Source of the DNA: an uncultured Roseobacter sp.
GTDB lineage: Bacteria > Pseudomonadota > Alphaproteobacteria > Rhodobacterales > Rhodobacteraceae
Reading direction: 5' to 3'
DNA length: 64,000 nt
Assembly (NCBI GenBank): GCA_947501635.1
Contig: CANMWT010000007.1
Coordinates: 1 to 64,000 of the forward strand
Part shown: positions 35,892 through 45,593 of the stretch, in pieces
Layout: every line of letters starts with the position of its first letter
Numbering within the stretch: position 1 is the first letter of the stretch
Notes under the pieces: model-generated
What the model saw: the letters and a program-made list of their open reading frames with translations, nothing else
Databases searched by the model: none
What the model was told of the DNA's origin: nothing
Made by a program: the position numbers and the translations under genes

Positions 35892-36274
35892 ATACTCCCG
35901 AATGGCTCAAACCCGGCACCTATGGTGCCGTGATCGGTGCTGTCTTTGTCGGCGTCGTCGGATTCTCATGGGGCGGCTGGGTAACCGGCAGCACTTCGAA
36001 TGACCGGGCGATGGCGATGTCCCGTGACGATGTCGTCGCCTCAATGGTACCGGTCTGCCTCGACATGGCGCGGTCAGACCCGGCTAGGGCGGACAAGCTT
36101 GCAACGATCCGGGCAGCCTCAACCTACAAGCGGCGCGACGCCCTCATGACATCCGGCTGGGCGACGATGCCCGGAACCGAGGCCCCGGACCGCGAAATCG
36201 CGCAAGCTTGTCTGGCAGCCCTTGATGTCGATGGATCACCGGTGCGCCCGGAAGGCGCGGTCGATGAAGGATGA
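35888..36274 (+). CDS. Hypothetical membrane-anchored protein, 128 residues
   Basis: One N-terminal helix (GTYGAVIGAVFVGVVGFSWG) is followed by a soluble domain with two Cys (VPVCLDMARSDPARADKL; IAQACLAALDVDG). It is probably inner-membrane with the domain in the periplasm. It overlaps both neighbours by ATGA. Similar proteins occur in alphaproteobacteria without assigned function. Confidence 0.7.
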   Translation: MNTPEWLKPGTYGAVIGAVFVGVVGFSWGGWVTGSTSNDRAMAMSRDDVVASMVPVCLDMARSDPARADKLATIRAASTYKRRDALMTSGWATMPGTEAPDREIAQACLAALDVDGSPVRPEGAVDEG

Positions 36275-36744
36275 ACTGCGTCATGCCGATAGCTTCCCCC
36301 GAGACTACCGACCTCGAACGGCGTGTGCTGGCCCATGAACGGATCCTGCAAGCTCTGATCGCTTTCATGGCGCGCACTGAACCGCGATTTGTCGATCATT
36401 TGAGAGAACGGTTCGTCGAGCCGATGAGTATGTCCCGGCACGAACATGACCACCGCGAAACGGATGATTACGCGGAAGAATTCATTCGCGCGGTGATGCT
36501 CCTCGGAGAGGTGCGCGCACCCAAAGTGAAGGAGCCGGAAAAGACTGACAAGCAACCCGTGTCGCCGAATGGCAGTGGGGGACAAGGTATTTACATGAAC
36601 CGACCAACGCAGCGCGGTGGGGTTCAGGTACGCGAAAGAAACGGCATCTGGGAGGTGCAGGTCGATGGCAAGTTCCGCGGCGACTACCACCAGAAGGAAC
36701 ATGCACTTGCCGCTGCGGCCTTGCACAAATTGTCGCCCCGATGA
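36271..36744 (+). CDS. Hypothetical soluble protein, 157 residues
   Basis: The N-terminal half is a charged helix (LERRVLAHERILQALIAFMA, then an HEHDHRETDDYAEEFIRAV segment rich in His and acidic residues). The C-terminal half is a small beta domain (RERNGIWEVQVDGKFRGDYH). It overlaps the preceding gene by ATGA and the following frame in the same way. Function unknown. Confidence 0.65.
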   Translation: MNCVMPIASPETTDLERRVLAHERILQALIAFMARTEPRFVDHLRERFVEPMSMSRHEHDHRETDDYAEEFIRAVMLLGEVRAPKVKEPEKTDKQPVSPNGSGGQGIYMNRPTQRGGVQVRERNGIWEVQVDGKFRGDYHQKEHALAAAALHKLSPR

Positions 36745-37190
36745 CCGGGAACACTGATCCGACAGTTTCGCAGGACTTCTCGATCCAGGTGGCCGAGAAC
36801 GAAGGCATGCCATCGAGATCGAATTCCTGGGGCTACCCGCCCGCGCCCAATCGACGGCTGACCGGAACGCTCACTCTTGGACTATCGAAGACTCGCGCGG
36901 CAACCGGCGGACTCTGGTCCGCCAAGGAGCAAGCGGCGATGAGGCATCCCCTCGCGAGGCTGATCGCGAAGTCGGCATTCATGACCGGTGTGATCGCGTC
37001 CTTCGCCTTCCCCGCGCTTGCGCAGGATGGCACGGGGCCGATTCCGCAGAATGCTCAGGCGCCCAGCTATGGTGGCGGTAGCATCGACATCAATCTGGCG
37101 GCGAACGCCTATCTCGATCGATCCGGCAACCGCTGGAGCTGCAATCGAGGCTTCCGGCTCTCTGACGGGATGTGCATCCTTGCACGGTGA
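36741..37190 (+). CDS. Hypothetical protein with internal signal peptide; start uncertain
   Basis: The frame of 149 residues begins with an ATGA overlap and carries AENEGMPSR near residue 18. At residue 67 (36939, AAGGAG upstream) begins a classical signal peptide (MRHPLARLIAKSAFMTGVIA ending FPALAQ), then a short mature domain of about 50 residues with two Cys (WSCNRGF, GMCILAR). Either a secreted protein of 83 residues starts at 36939 and the upstream part is a separate remnant, or both parts are one protein. The first is favoured for export. Confidence 0.55.
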   Translation: MTGNTDPTVSQDFSIQVAENEGMPSRSNSWGYPPAPNRRLTGTLTLGLSKTRAATGGLWSAKEQAAMRHPLARLIAKSAFMTGVIASFAFPALAQDGTGPIPQNAQAPSYGGGSIDINLAANAYLDRSGNRWSCNRGFRLSDGMCILAR

Positions 37191-37221
37191 TGCGGATTTT
37201 TCTAGTGGTGGCGGGTCCGGC

Positions 37222-38028
37222 ATGCGCGTCAGCATCGGGTGTCGTCTGCGATACAGCTTCCCGCAGTCGACGCCGCTGATTGCGATGCTGAACGTCCACT
37301 ATTCGCGCTTTGGCGATCTGGAGCGTGCCGATTACCTCGTGACGTCGCCAAGCGTGCCGCTCGAAAGCTATCGGGACGGCTTCGGCAACTGGTGTACGCG
37401 CATGCTGGCTCCGGAGGGCGACTTCTGCCTGTCAACAGATGGCATCTTCCGCGACACGGGCCAGCCCAATCCCGTCTTTCCCAACGCGCAACAGCACGCG
37501 GTTCAGGATCTGCCATCCAATACACTCATGTTCCTGCAGGGGAGCCGGTATTGCGATACCGATCTTCTTTCGGAGGAAGCCTGGCGTCTTTTCGAGACCA
37601 CGCAACCCGGTTGGTCTCGCGTTCAAGCGATCTGCGATTTCGTGCACGGACATGTCCGCTTCGACTACATGCAGGCGAAAGCGACGCGCACCGCATCGCA
37701 GGCAATGGCCGAGCAACAGGGTGTCTGCCGAGACTTTGCCCATCTCGCCATCGCGCTGTGTCGTTGCATGAACATTCCGGCCCGCTACTGCACCGGATAT
37801 CTGAGCGATATCGGTGAACCTCTCCCTCATCCGCCGGGGGACTTCGCCGCGTGGATGGAGGTCTTTCTCTTTGGCGAATGGCACATGTTCGACCCGCGGA
37901 ACAATAAGCCGCGGTTTGCCAGAATTCTGATCGCGCGGGGCCGCGATGCCGCTGATGTCCCTTTGACCCAGACATTCGGTCAGAACACTTTGACGGAATT
38001 CAAGGTCTGGACGGATGAATTGGCCTGA
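37222..38028 (+). CDS. Transglutaminase-like cysteine protease-fold protein
   Basis: A 268-residue protein. An N-terminal beta domain is followed by the transglutaminase core: GVCRDFAHLAIALCRCMNIP (catalytic Cys), DFAAWMEVFLFGEWHMFDPR (usual HAW is AAW here, with the later His and Asp), then ILIARGRDAADVPLTQTFG, typical of this bacterial family. The His of the triad is therefore unusual, though Ser or Ala occurs there in related sequences I recall. Probably a cytoplasmic peptidase or amide hydrolase; substrate unknown. Confidence 0.82.
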   Translation: MRVSIGCRLRYSFPQSTPLIAMLNVHYSRFGDLERADYLVTSPSVPLESYRDGFGNWCTRMLAPEGDFCLSTDGIFRDTGQPNPVFPNAQQHAVQDLPSNTLMFLQGSRYCDTDLLSEEAWRLFETTQPGWSRVQAICDFVHGHVRFDYMQAKATRTASQAMAEQQGVCRDFAHLAIALCRCMNIPARYCTGYLSDIGEPLPHPPGDFAAWMEVFLFGEWHMFDPRNNKPRFARILIARGRDAADVPLTQTFGQNTLTEFKVWTDELA

Positions 38029-38160
38029 CCGACCTTGGGTTCTTTTTCGATGCGCCATCGTAAACCGGGTCGCCAATCCCTATATGTTATGTACTGGCGT
38101 CAAGCATCTCGGTCCGTCATGGACAAGGAGTTGGCACCGGCCAATCAAAGGATCGATGAT

Positions 38161-38289
38161 ATGTCCTTCAAGGACCTGACAGCCAGGGCTGCGGCCGCAA
38201 TGAAGCCGACGCCTGCGAAAACCCCTGCCAAAGAGAACGAGTCCAAAGCCGTTGGCAAGGAAGCACCAGCGAAATCCAAGACACCTTGA
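38161..38289 (+). CDS. Small Lys/Ala/Pro-rich protein, 42 residues
   Basis: It starts at 38161 with AAAGGA 8 bases upstream: a short helical start (MSFKDLTARAAAAMK) followed by a disordered Lys-Pro-Glu tail ending KSKTP. Similar short basic proteins are common in alphaproteobacteria. No function known. Confidence 0.5.
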   Translation: MSFKDLTARAAAAMKPTPAKTPAKENESKAVGKEAPAKSKTP

Positions 38290-38365
38290 GATTTGCACCG
38301 GCCAAGCGCCCCATTCTTAACGGGCGCGCGGACCACCCACAGCAACAAGGGAAAGGACCATACTA

Positions 38366-38899
38366 ATGGAAGAATTGATGAGCAAGACCGTTGCAGTTTT
38401 TTCCCGCCCGTTCACCGTTCCAGGCTTCAACGAGACGCTTCCGGCGGGAGAGTACGAGATCGAAACGGAATTGGTTTCACCCCCGGGTCAACAGGATCCC
38501 GCAGCCTGGAAAGCCTCAGTCCTGGTTAAACTTCATCCCCGGACATCGCATCCGGGGCTTACACGGTCTCTGACCGTTTCCCTTGCCGATCTGGACTATG
38601 CCCGCGCCAGGGACAAGCTGACAGGCAGAGCGTTGTCCGACTTCTTCCTTGAGGAAATGCTTGCTGATCCGATGGTGCGCCTTGTGATGGAGGCCGACGG
38701 GGTCTCTGCAGCACAAATGCGGCATCTCTATTCGGCGCACCGAACGCCCCAGTCTGACAGGGATGTCCTGGACCGGAACCCGGCGCGTCTAGGTGCACGT
38801 GACATGTCGTCAATCCATGCTGCTGAAAACGAGGGCATGCCTCCACGACCGACAGGGACGTCGGCTATGCGCACCAAAGTCAGCGCGAATTTAACATGA
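38366..38899 (+). CDS. Hypothetical protein, PF...LPAGxYE domain with AENEGMP tail
   Basis: A 177-residue protein with GGAAAGG 9 bases upstream. The N-terminal domain matches the product at 35577 (FSRPFTVPGFNETLPAGEYE). A middle helical region (DKLTGRALSDFFLEEMLADP) and a C-terminal segment SSIHAAENEGMPPR follow; the latter resembles the motif early in the frame at 36741. Its stop overlaps the next gene by ATGA. Function unknown. Confidence 0.7.
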   Translation: MEELMSKTVAVFSRPFTVPGFNETLPAGEYEIETELVSPPGQQDPAAWKASVLVKLHPRTSHPGLTRSLTVSLADLDYARARDKLTGRALSDFFLEEMLADPMVRLVMEADGVSAAQMRHLYSAHRTPQSDRDVLDRNPARLGARDMSSIHAAENEGMPPRPTGTSAMRTKVSANLT

Positions 38900-39108
38900 T
38901 CGCGAACAAAACCTCGGTCGACGTAGCATTTTCGGACATCGCCCGCGGAAGGGCCTTTGGCGACGTACCTCGAGAGCGTCCTTGTCTGAGATGCGATATT
39001 GTTTTCCGGAGTGAAGGCTTTGGAGAACGGATCTGTCGGCGCTGCAAGGGGTTGAGCGCCTGGCGGAATGCCGTGCCCGTCAGCCCTGGTGCGTCTCGCC
39101 GCTGCTAA
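38896..39108 (+). CDS. Small zinc-ribbon-like protein, 70 residues
   Basis: Two Cys pairs, PCLRCDIVF and RICRRCKGLSAW, separated by about 16 residues (RSEGFGERICRRC) suggest a zinc ribbon. Similar CLRC...ICRRCK proteins occur widely in alphaproteobacteria as hypothetical proteins. It is coupled to the preceding gene by an ATGA overlap. A nucleic-acid or protein contact role is possible. Confidence 0.65.
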   Translation: MIANKTSVDVAFSDIARGRAFGDVPRERPCLRCDIVFRSEGFGERICRRCKGLSAWRNAVPVSPGASRRC

Positions 39109-39570
39109 TCTCTATCGGTGCCCGCGCCGTCTTCCTAGTACCGTACCGGACCCGTCAATTCGCCCTGTCTAGACGTCGCTCGCATCACGCCGACCGATGT
39201 CTTATAGGGCGAAAAGGGCTTTAATCTTCCCCACCGTCACAGGAAACGCAGACGGCTCTATCACAAGTGCAGTTCTATCATTCGCCTGCGCCCAGGAAAC
39301 CCAATCAAGAAAAGCCGAAGGTCTCTGCCACAGTCAACTCCGTCGCAGGAACGCCTGCGCTGGTGATTGGTGGGAAATAGGTAAAGTAGGCAGCCGTTCA
39401 GGCCGCGATTCCTGAAAAGCAGATTTGGGCGAAATATAGTTCAACAGCCTATTGTAGAGTTCCGTCCGGATAGCCACTTTTGACACATTGGCACTCAGGT
39501 GTGGCGAGTGCCAATGTGTCCCTACGCATGCCACCCCTACCCGGAAATCTCGAGAAGGAGCATTTCCCTG
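39109..39570. other. Intergenic region upstream of groES
   Basis: About 460 bases. The right end contains the CIRCE operator; the remainder shows no gene with family features. A TTGACA at 39480-39485 abuts the CIRCE arm and could be a -35 element, but no -10 at suitable spacing was found. Confidence 0.5.
39483..39519. promoter_or_regulatory. CIRCE operator (HrcA binding site)
   Basis: TTGGCACTC-N9-GAGTGCCAA at 39488-39514 is a CIRCE element with the standard 9-bp arms and 9-base spacer (consensus TTAGCACTC/GAGTGCTAA). The symmetry continues outward, giving perfect 14-bp arms (ACACATTGGCACTC). It lies 52 bases before the groES ATG, so HrcA heat-shock repression is expected. Confidence 0.93.
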
Positions 39571-39855
39571 ATGTTTACTCCATTACATGACCGTGTCTTG
39601 GTCCGCCGTATTGAAGACGACGAAAAGACCTCGGGCGGCCTGATTATCCCAGACAATGCAAAAGAAAAACCGCAGGAAGGCGAAGTCGTATCCGTTGGTG
39701 CCGGTGCAAAAGACGATGCCGGCGCGCGTATCGCAATGGACGTCAAAGCTGGCGACAAAATTCTGTTCGGCAAATGGTCGGGCACGGAAATCAAGATCGA
39801 AAGTGAAGAGTTGATGATCATGAAGGAGAGCGACATCTTGGGCATTATGGCCTGA
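39571..39855 (+). CDS. groS: Co-chaperonin GroES
   Basis: A 94-residue Gro[21 protein letters not shown] start, the mobile loop around [16 protein letters not shown] and the C-terminal strand ESDILGIMA. It caps the GroEL ring in ATP-driven protein folding. The ATG at 39571 with AAGGAG upstream is the family start; the open frame before it lies within the CIRCE leader. It is the first gene of the groESL pair within the tRNA-Phe island, suggesting a second copy besides the usual chromosomal one. Confidence 0.96.
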   Translation: MFTPLHDRVLVRRIEDDEKTSGGLIIPDNAKEKPQEGEVVSVGAGAKDDAGARIAMDVKAGDKILFGKWSGTEIKIESEELMIMKESDILGIMA

Positions 39856-39865
39856 ACGACGCTGA

Positions 39866-41533
<1,668 letters not shown>

Positions 41534-41742
41534 AAGCGAACTTTTGCTCGCGGCATTGGAACCAATTTTTATGAGCAGCGAGCAGCATATTTCTGAAGAC
41601 GGCTGGCACCAGCGACCTTGCTTTTTTGGTCGCTCTGCCCCATGAGTAGACCATGTCTGAAGGCTCCGCTTTCTGACGTTAAATTGCTCCAAGCTGATCT
41701 GTGTAAGCGTCGTTAACTGGAATGTAAGCTAGCTAGAGAATG

Positions 41743-41762
41743 CCTGCTGAAAATTCAGCAGG
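41743..41762 (+). terminator. Hairpin with T-rich tail
   Basis: Perfect 9-bp stem CCTGCTGAA/TTCAGCAGG with an AA loop, then AAGTGTGTTTT. It lies about 210 bases after groEL. Confidence 0.5.
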
Positions 41763-41783
41763 AAGTGTGTTTTCGAGTATTTA

Positions 41784-41838
41784 AGCGGCGCGCAAGTGGC
41801 AGTTCCCTAAAAAAGAAATTCTTCTTTCGCGTGCCGCT
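41784..41838 (+). ncRNA. Structured 5' leader of the 62-residue gene at 41871
   Basis: AGCGGCGCGC (41784-41793) pairs with GCGTGCCGCT (41829-41838) with one G-U pair, and an inner AAGAA/TTCTT stem sits in the loop. It ends 32 bases before the ATG and could be a regulatory leader or an mRNA-stabilising structure. Confidence 0.4.
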
Positions 41839-41870
41839 CTTTCTCGAGGTGCCTAGGAAAGGACACCACA

Positions 41871-42059
41871 ATGAAACTCAACACCAATACCATCTCGGAA
41901 AAGATGAAGTCCGTTAAAGCCAGCTGTGGAGGCGCACCCTTCGGTGAAAAACGAACGCAGGCCTGGAGACATTACAACGCTGCTGAGGCCGCGCACAAAG
42001 CGAATGACGACATCAAGACGAAATACGAACTCGACGCTGCCAGGAAAGCCCTTGCGTAA
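41871..42059 (+). CDS. Small 62-residue protein, paralogue of the gene at 34065
   Basis: A hydrophilic helical protein of the same length and pattern as the product at 34065: SEKMKSVKAS start, HYNAAEAAHKAND centre, ELDAARKALA end. GGAAAGGACACC lies before the ATG. Two copies in one island, both as single genes, suggest a small family with a role that tolerates or needs dosage. No function known. Confidence 0.78.
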   Translation: MKLNTNTISEKMKSVKASCGGAPFGEKRTQAWRHYNAAEAAHKANDDIKTKYELDAARKALA

Positions 42060-42113
42060 TAAATAACGACCGCGTGGAAAAACGGGCCAGTTTGCGCAAA
42101 TGCAGAATGCAAT

Positions 42114-42419
42114 ATGCCGGGACCTGAAACGCAATCCATGATGGATTGCCCTACATTGATTGGAAAAAACGTGGAAAATGCAACTCTCGTAGCAGCCCTT
42201 GTGACATCCGTCGCATTCTCTGCCAATGCAGTGTCCGCCGACACTGATACCGACGGCGACGGCATGGCTTCCTTCGCTGAACTTCAGCTTGTGTACCCTT
42301 TCCTTACCGATTCAATGTTCATGGACATCGATACAAATGGCGATGGCCTTATCAACGACGAGGAAATGGCTATCGCCTTGGAGCTTGGCAACCTCGAAAA
42401 TCCTGAAACCGACTCCTGA
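42114..42419 (+). CDS. Secreted EF-hand protein
   Basis: Up to 101 residues; a GTG at 42171 would give an 82-residue protein beginning with a signal-like stretch (NATLVAALVTSVAFSANAVSA). The mature part has two canonical EF-hand loops, DTDGDGMASFAE and DTNGDGLINDEE, so it should bind Ca2+ in the periplasm or outside. Calmodulin-like role unknown. The start is uncertain between 42114 and 42171. Confidence 0.75.
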   Translation: MPGPETQSMMDCPTLIGKNVENATLVAALVTSVAFSANAVSADTDTDGDGMASFAELQLVYPFLTDSMFMDIDTNGDGLINDEEMAIALELGNLENPETDS

Positions 42420-42442
42420 AACAAAAGGTTGGAGTATGCGCT

Positions 42443-42799
42443 ATGCAAAATCGTGAAGTTTTCAGATGGACCTTCACAGCTTCAGGGCTCTGGCTCATCT
42501 TGTCGCCATTCATGCTTCTCGGCGGCCAATCGGCTCTTAGCAATGCCCTCGTTGGCGATGCAGGACTTCTCATTCTCTCGGGTCTTTTGGCTTTGACCGT
42601 AGCGGGTTACGGCCACAACAAACATTACCTGGTCCAGACCTACTTGGGAGTTTCCTACGGTTTGATTTTGGTAGCGGCTCCTTGGCTGTTCGGATTCACC
42701 GAACCTGTGACCGCCTGGAATGCCGGCGTCGTCGGAACGGCTTTGGTTCTGGCGGGCCTTTATGTGGTGTTTCAAAAAATGCCGAAACACCACGCATAG
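42443..42799 (+). CDS. SPW-repeat membrane protein
   Basis: A 118-residue protein with four membrane helices. SPW repeat motifs are seen twice: LWLILSPFMLLG and APWLFGFTEPVTAWN with the typical following VVGTALVLAGLY. Often found near stress genes; function unknown. It starts 23 bases after the EF-hand gene and ends before a strong terminator. Confidence 0.82.
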   Translation: MQNREVFRWTFTASGLWLILSPFMLLGGQSALSNALVGDAGLLILSGLLALTVAGYGHNKHYLVQTYLGVSYGLILVAAPWLFGFTEPVTAWNAGVVGTALVLAGLYVVFQKMPKHHA

Positions 42800-42811
42800 T
42801 GAAGACACTGC

Positions 42812-42834
42812 TGTGGGGCGGCAAACGCCCCACA
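42812..42834 (+). terminator. Hairpin terminator after SPW gene
   Basis: TGTGGGGCG (42812-42820) pairs with CGCCCCACA (42826-42834) across a 5-base loop GCAAA: a perfect 9-bp stem, followed by CTTCT. Confidence 0.7.
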
Positions 42835-43216
42835 CTTCTAATCGTTGTCCTTGCCAATACTACTCACCCTGCATCTCTTCCGGAGATGGCTATTGGCCAT
42901 TGACCGCGAGTCGAACGCTTCGCGACTTATGGAGAAATGGACAGACTGTCTCACTGGACCAAGGTCGTAACCACTGGAGGTGTGCAACTCGTGTGCACTC
43001 CAAAGTGAAGGTCCGGAAAGCGCACGAAAGCAGCCTCTTGCGCAAACGCAGCGAATTCACCCTTTGTCCGCGGAGCAGACCTCAGTGCATCGCGCAGCTA
43101 ACGGCAGCTCCGAGCCCTATACCCTCTAAATGCTGCACTAAGTCCAAATAGCCGCGACACGCCAAAAGCCGACTTTGATCCCCAAAAACCTGGCCCCAAC
43201 GGCCGGCTGAGCGTGG
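42835..43216. other. Intergenic region, no gene recognised
   Basis: About 380 bases between the SPW terminator and the convergent DUF4274-like gene. No family features or clear repeats. Confidence 0.4.
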
Positions 43217-43909
43217 TCACATAAAGAACATACGTTGTAGCGATGGCCACATGAGCAAGATCGCGGCGCCCCAAATCGCGACGAGTGGCCACTTTTTCCC
43301 TCGTTTAGGTTTTTTGGCCTGCGTCGCGATTAATTCTTCGACGCGCGTTTCAACCCGTCGCCCAGCGATAACCGCGCGCATGGCGACGGGCTTTATGGCC
43401 GCTGCGCCTCCCGGAGCGGCTTCTTTCATCGCTTCAAAAATCTCTTGTGCCGTCTCTTCTTCGTATTGCGAAAAAGGGCGTTGAGCGACAGCTGACCTGT
43501 CGAGCGCAGGATTGACGATCTTCGAACTCAGCGCCCAGGGAGCAATGGGACTGGCCGCGTTGTCGAGGTATTGGGTTACTTCCGGGCTGTCGCCGACGAG
43601 ATGGTCATCGTGCCGATGCGTATATTTCCCTCCGTTGATCCGCTTCTGTATGCGCAGGAAAAGATCGAACATTTCAGGATCGCCCTGAACTGCCGGGTCT
43701 GAATGATACGCCGCATCACCAAGATCAAACATGAACAGAACAGCCAATAGCGGACAATCTTCACGATCCGCAATGGCGCTCATGGTTGAGGCAACACAAG
43801 AGTCCCAATTGTGGCTCAGCACAGCCTCCACAAGGTCTTCGCGAGGCAAAGAGGTCGCGATAGTGGTCTCTTCTTCACATGTCGCTGCGTATTCAAATGG
43901 GTAGTTCAC
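43217..43909 (-). CDS. DUF4274-like protein with C-terminal membrane anchor
   Basis: A 230-residue protein. The N-terminal part resembles DUF4274 (SHNWDSCVASTMSAIADRED, then CPLLAVLFMFDLGDAAY), a family of unknown function. A His-rich KYTHRHDDHL segment lies in the middle and a single helix at the C-terminus (WPLVAIWGAAILLMWPSL) anchors it to the membrane, domain in the cytoplasm. Monocistronic. Confidence 0.65.
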   Translation of the reverse strand: MNYPFEYAATCEEETTIATSLPREDLVEAVLSHNWDSCVASTMSAIADREDCPLLAVLFMFDLGDAAYHSDPAVQGDPEMFDLFLRIQKRINGGKYTHRHDDHLVGDSPEVTQYLDNAASPIAPWALSSKIVNPALDRSAVAQRPFSQYEEETAQEIFEAMKEAAPGGAAAIKPVAMRAVIAGRRVETRVEELIATQAKKPKRGKKWPLVAIWGAAILLMWPSLQRMFFM

Positions 43910-44400
43910 GCTGGTCGCTTTCGTTTAATTGTCAGGTCTGGATCGCACGGCTTCATGGCATTTTTGCGGCTGGCTACGGGCCGATAGTGATGGGGATACG
44001 TGTTGCATGGAGCTTGGAACCACAGCACGCCGACCACTTTCTAGACCGGGACCAATGTGGCGGGTGACTGGCGCTGCCGCTCCGATGCGGTTGATGGCAC
44101 TTCTGTGGCGCTGTTTTAGCAGCGCGACACCCTCCGCATTTGCTCAGCAGAGCGGGTTCAAAGGGCGGGCACACACCAACGCGGTCATTCAGCTGCAGAA
44201 ATCAAACGGCAGAAATGTCCGCAGACTGTCAATTCGACGGCACCTTGTTCATGCAGACGCCGCGAAGGTCCGGTGTGGTGAAGCCGCGGTGCAGCACTTG
44301 ACTATAAGATGAAGGTCTGGTTCGGGCCGTGTGCCTTCGTTTGGACCGTTTCTTCTGCCAAGGCGCAAGATTTAATACAACGGCAGCAATTTGTACGGTG
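43910..44400. other. Intergenic region, no gene recognised
   Basis: About 490 bases between the DUF4274-like gene and a LysR gene. Open frames exist but without start sites or family features; this may be decayed sequence within the island. Confidence 0.4.
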
Positions 44401-45279
44401 TCATCTGATGTTTTCATCCAAGAGGTTCTTCGCCATCAACGCAATAAATTCGCGCGAAGCAGCCGGCTGAAAGGGCGTTGGAGACCATATGGCGTGAATT
44501 GGAAAGCCTTCGAAACGGGCTTTAGCCAGCACTTCTACGACGCTCCCCTCCTTCAGATCGTCACGAAACGCCCAAAGTGGTCCGAGATGCGCGCCGCGAC
44601 CGGCTAAAACCGCTTCGCGCACAGCCGCCATTGAATTCACCGCGTAGCGACAAGGCATACGAAATTCCCGACGCATGCCTTCCCATTCGAAGCTGGAGCG
44701 CATCTCTGTCATGCCGGTCCGGTAGGACACAATGTTGATCTTGCTCAGATCCTCAGGCGAAAGAACCTTTGCTGCAAGGTGCGGTGCCGCCACAAGCACA
44801 CGATGCGATGTGCCGATCTGCCGCGCCCTCAACGTGCTATCCGCAAGTTTGCCGATGCGAATTGCGACGTCTATTCCTTCGGCCAGCAGATCTGCAAATC
44901 CTGATCCCAACCTAAGATCGACACTCAGATCTGGGTGGGCTTCTGACATCTCCGTCAGTACAGGGGCGACATAGCGCGCGCCAAAATCAGTGGGTGCCGC
45001 CACGCGCAAACGGCCTTTCGGGAGATCCTGACCGCCTGTGACTTCTGCAAGCAGTGCCGCGCGAGCGTCACTCAGGCGTCGCACCCCTTCAGCATAGCGT
45101 TTTCCGGCTTCGGTTGGCGCCGACGCCCGGGTGGTACGGTTGAGCAGTTTTACGCCCAACTGCGCCTCAAGCGCTGCGATACGCCTGCTGACGCGGCTGG
45201 GATCAAGGCCGGCAACCTGCGCTGCGGATCGAAAGCTGCCGCCGTCGACAACAGCGAGGAATAACTCGTCATCATTCAT
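44401..45279 (-). CDS. LysR-family transcriptional regulator
   Basis: A 292-residue LysR protein starting MNDDELFLAVVDGGSFRSAA, with recognition segment GLDPSRVSRRIAALEAQLG and effector domain from about residue 85 (KGRLRVAAPTDFGARYVAPV). The ATG at 45279 is chosen because the HTH begins there. It is divergent from the Tat-SDR gene; LysR regulators of this AaeR/DmlR-like kind often control the neighbouring oxidoreductase. Confidence 0.88.
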   Translation of the reverse strand: MNDDELFLAVVDGGSFRSAAQVAGLDPSRVSRRIAALEAQLGVKLLNRTTRASAPTEAGKRYAEGVRRLSDARAALLAEVTGGQDLPKGRLRVAAPTDFGARYVAPVLTEMSEAHPDLSVDLRLGSGFADLLAEGIDVAIRIGKLADSTLRARQIGTSHRVLVAAPHLAAKVLSPEDLSKINIVSYRTGMTEMRSSFEWEGMRREFRMPCRYAVNSMAAVREAVLAGRGAHLGPLWAFRDDLKEGSVVEVLAKARFEGFPIHAIWSPTPFQPAASREFIALMAKNLLDENIR

Positions 45280-45403
45280 TGGTGCGTTTTTCGCAATTCT
45301 GATTAGTCTTATCGCCCCATACCGGATAATCAACGCACGTTCCATATGTTTCTCACGGAAAGGCATTGCGCCTTTTGACAGCAAGGAAACGAAAGGAACG
45401 GCA

Positions 45404-45523
45404 ATGTTCAGACTATTTGCATCGCACCGTCGCGCGCCTGTTTTGCCTGCCAAGCGGGATAACGTGCTGAAGGGCCTCGCAGCCAGCGAACGGCTCAGTC
45501 ATCTGGTTCTGCTCTCGTTCTGA
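45404..45523 (+). CDS. Possible 39-residue leader peptide
   Basis: AAAGGA lies 7 bases before the ATG. The basic peptide (MFRLFASHRRAPVLPAKRD, then a Leu/Ser-rich end) lies between the LysR gene and the Tat-SDR, 70 bases before the latter. It could be a short upstream reading frame; no family is known. Confidence 0.35.
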   Translation: MFRLFASHRRAPVLPAKRDNVLKGLAASERLSHLVLLSF

Positions 45524-45593
45524 CCGCGTTTCGCAACTGTCCAGATTTACCTCAAAACGCGCCCGGACCGGGCCAAAACAAGGAGTGACCACA

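Larger units (their letters stand above)
41534..41870. other. groEL downstream region with hairpins
   Basis: About 340 bases without a gene. AGCGACC/GGTCGCT (41611-41634) and a 20-base perfect palindrome CCTGCTGAA-AA-TTCAGCAGG (41743-41762, followed by TGTGTTTT) are candidate terminators of groESL. A longer leader structure follows at 41784-41838. Confidence 0.5.

Noticed and set aside
36124-36813. A 229-codon minus-strand frame
   Set aside because: It is opposite the chained plus-strand genes, which share overlaps and ribosome sites; no family features.
39197-39415. A 72-codon frame upstream of groES
   Set aside because: No ribosome site, no recognisable family, and composition unlike coding sequence.
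43929-44312. A 127-codon plus-strand frame in the island
   Set aside because: Codon use and composition look random, with no start signal or known motif; transposase-like features were sought and not found.
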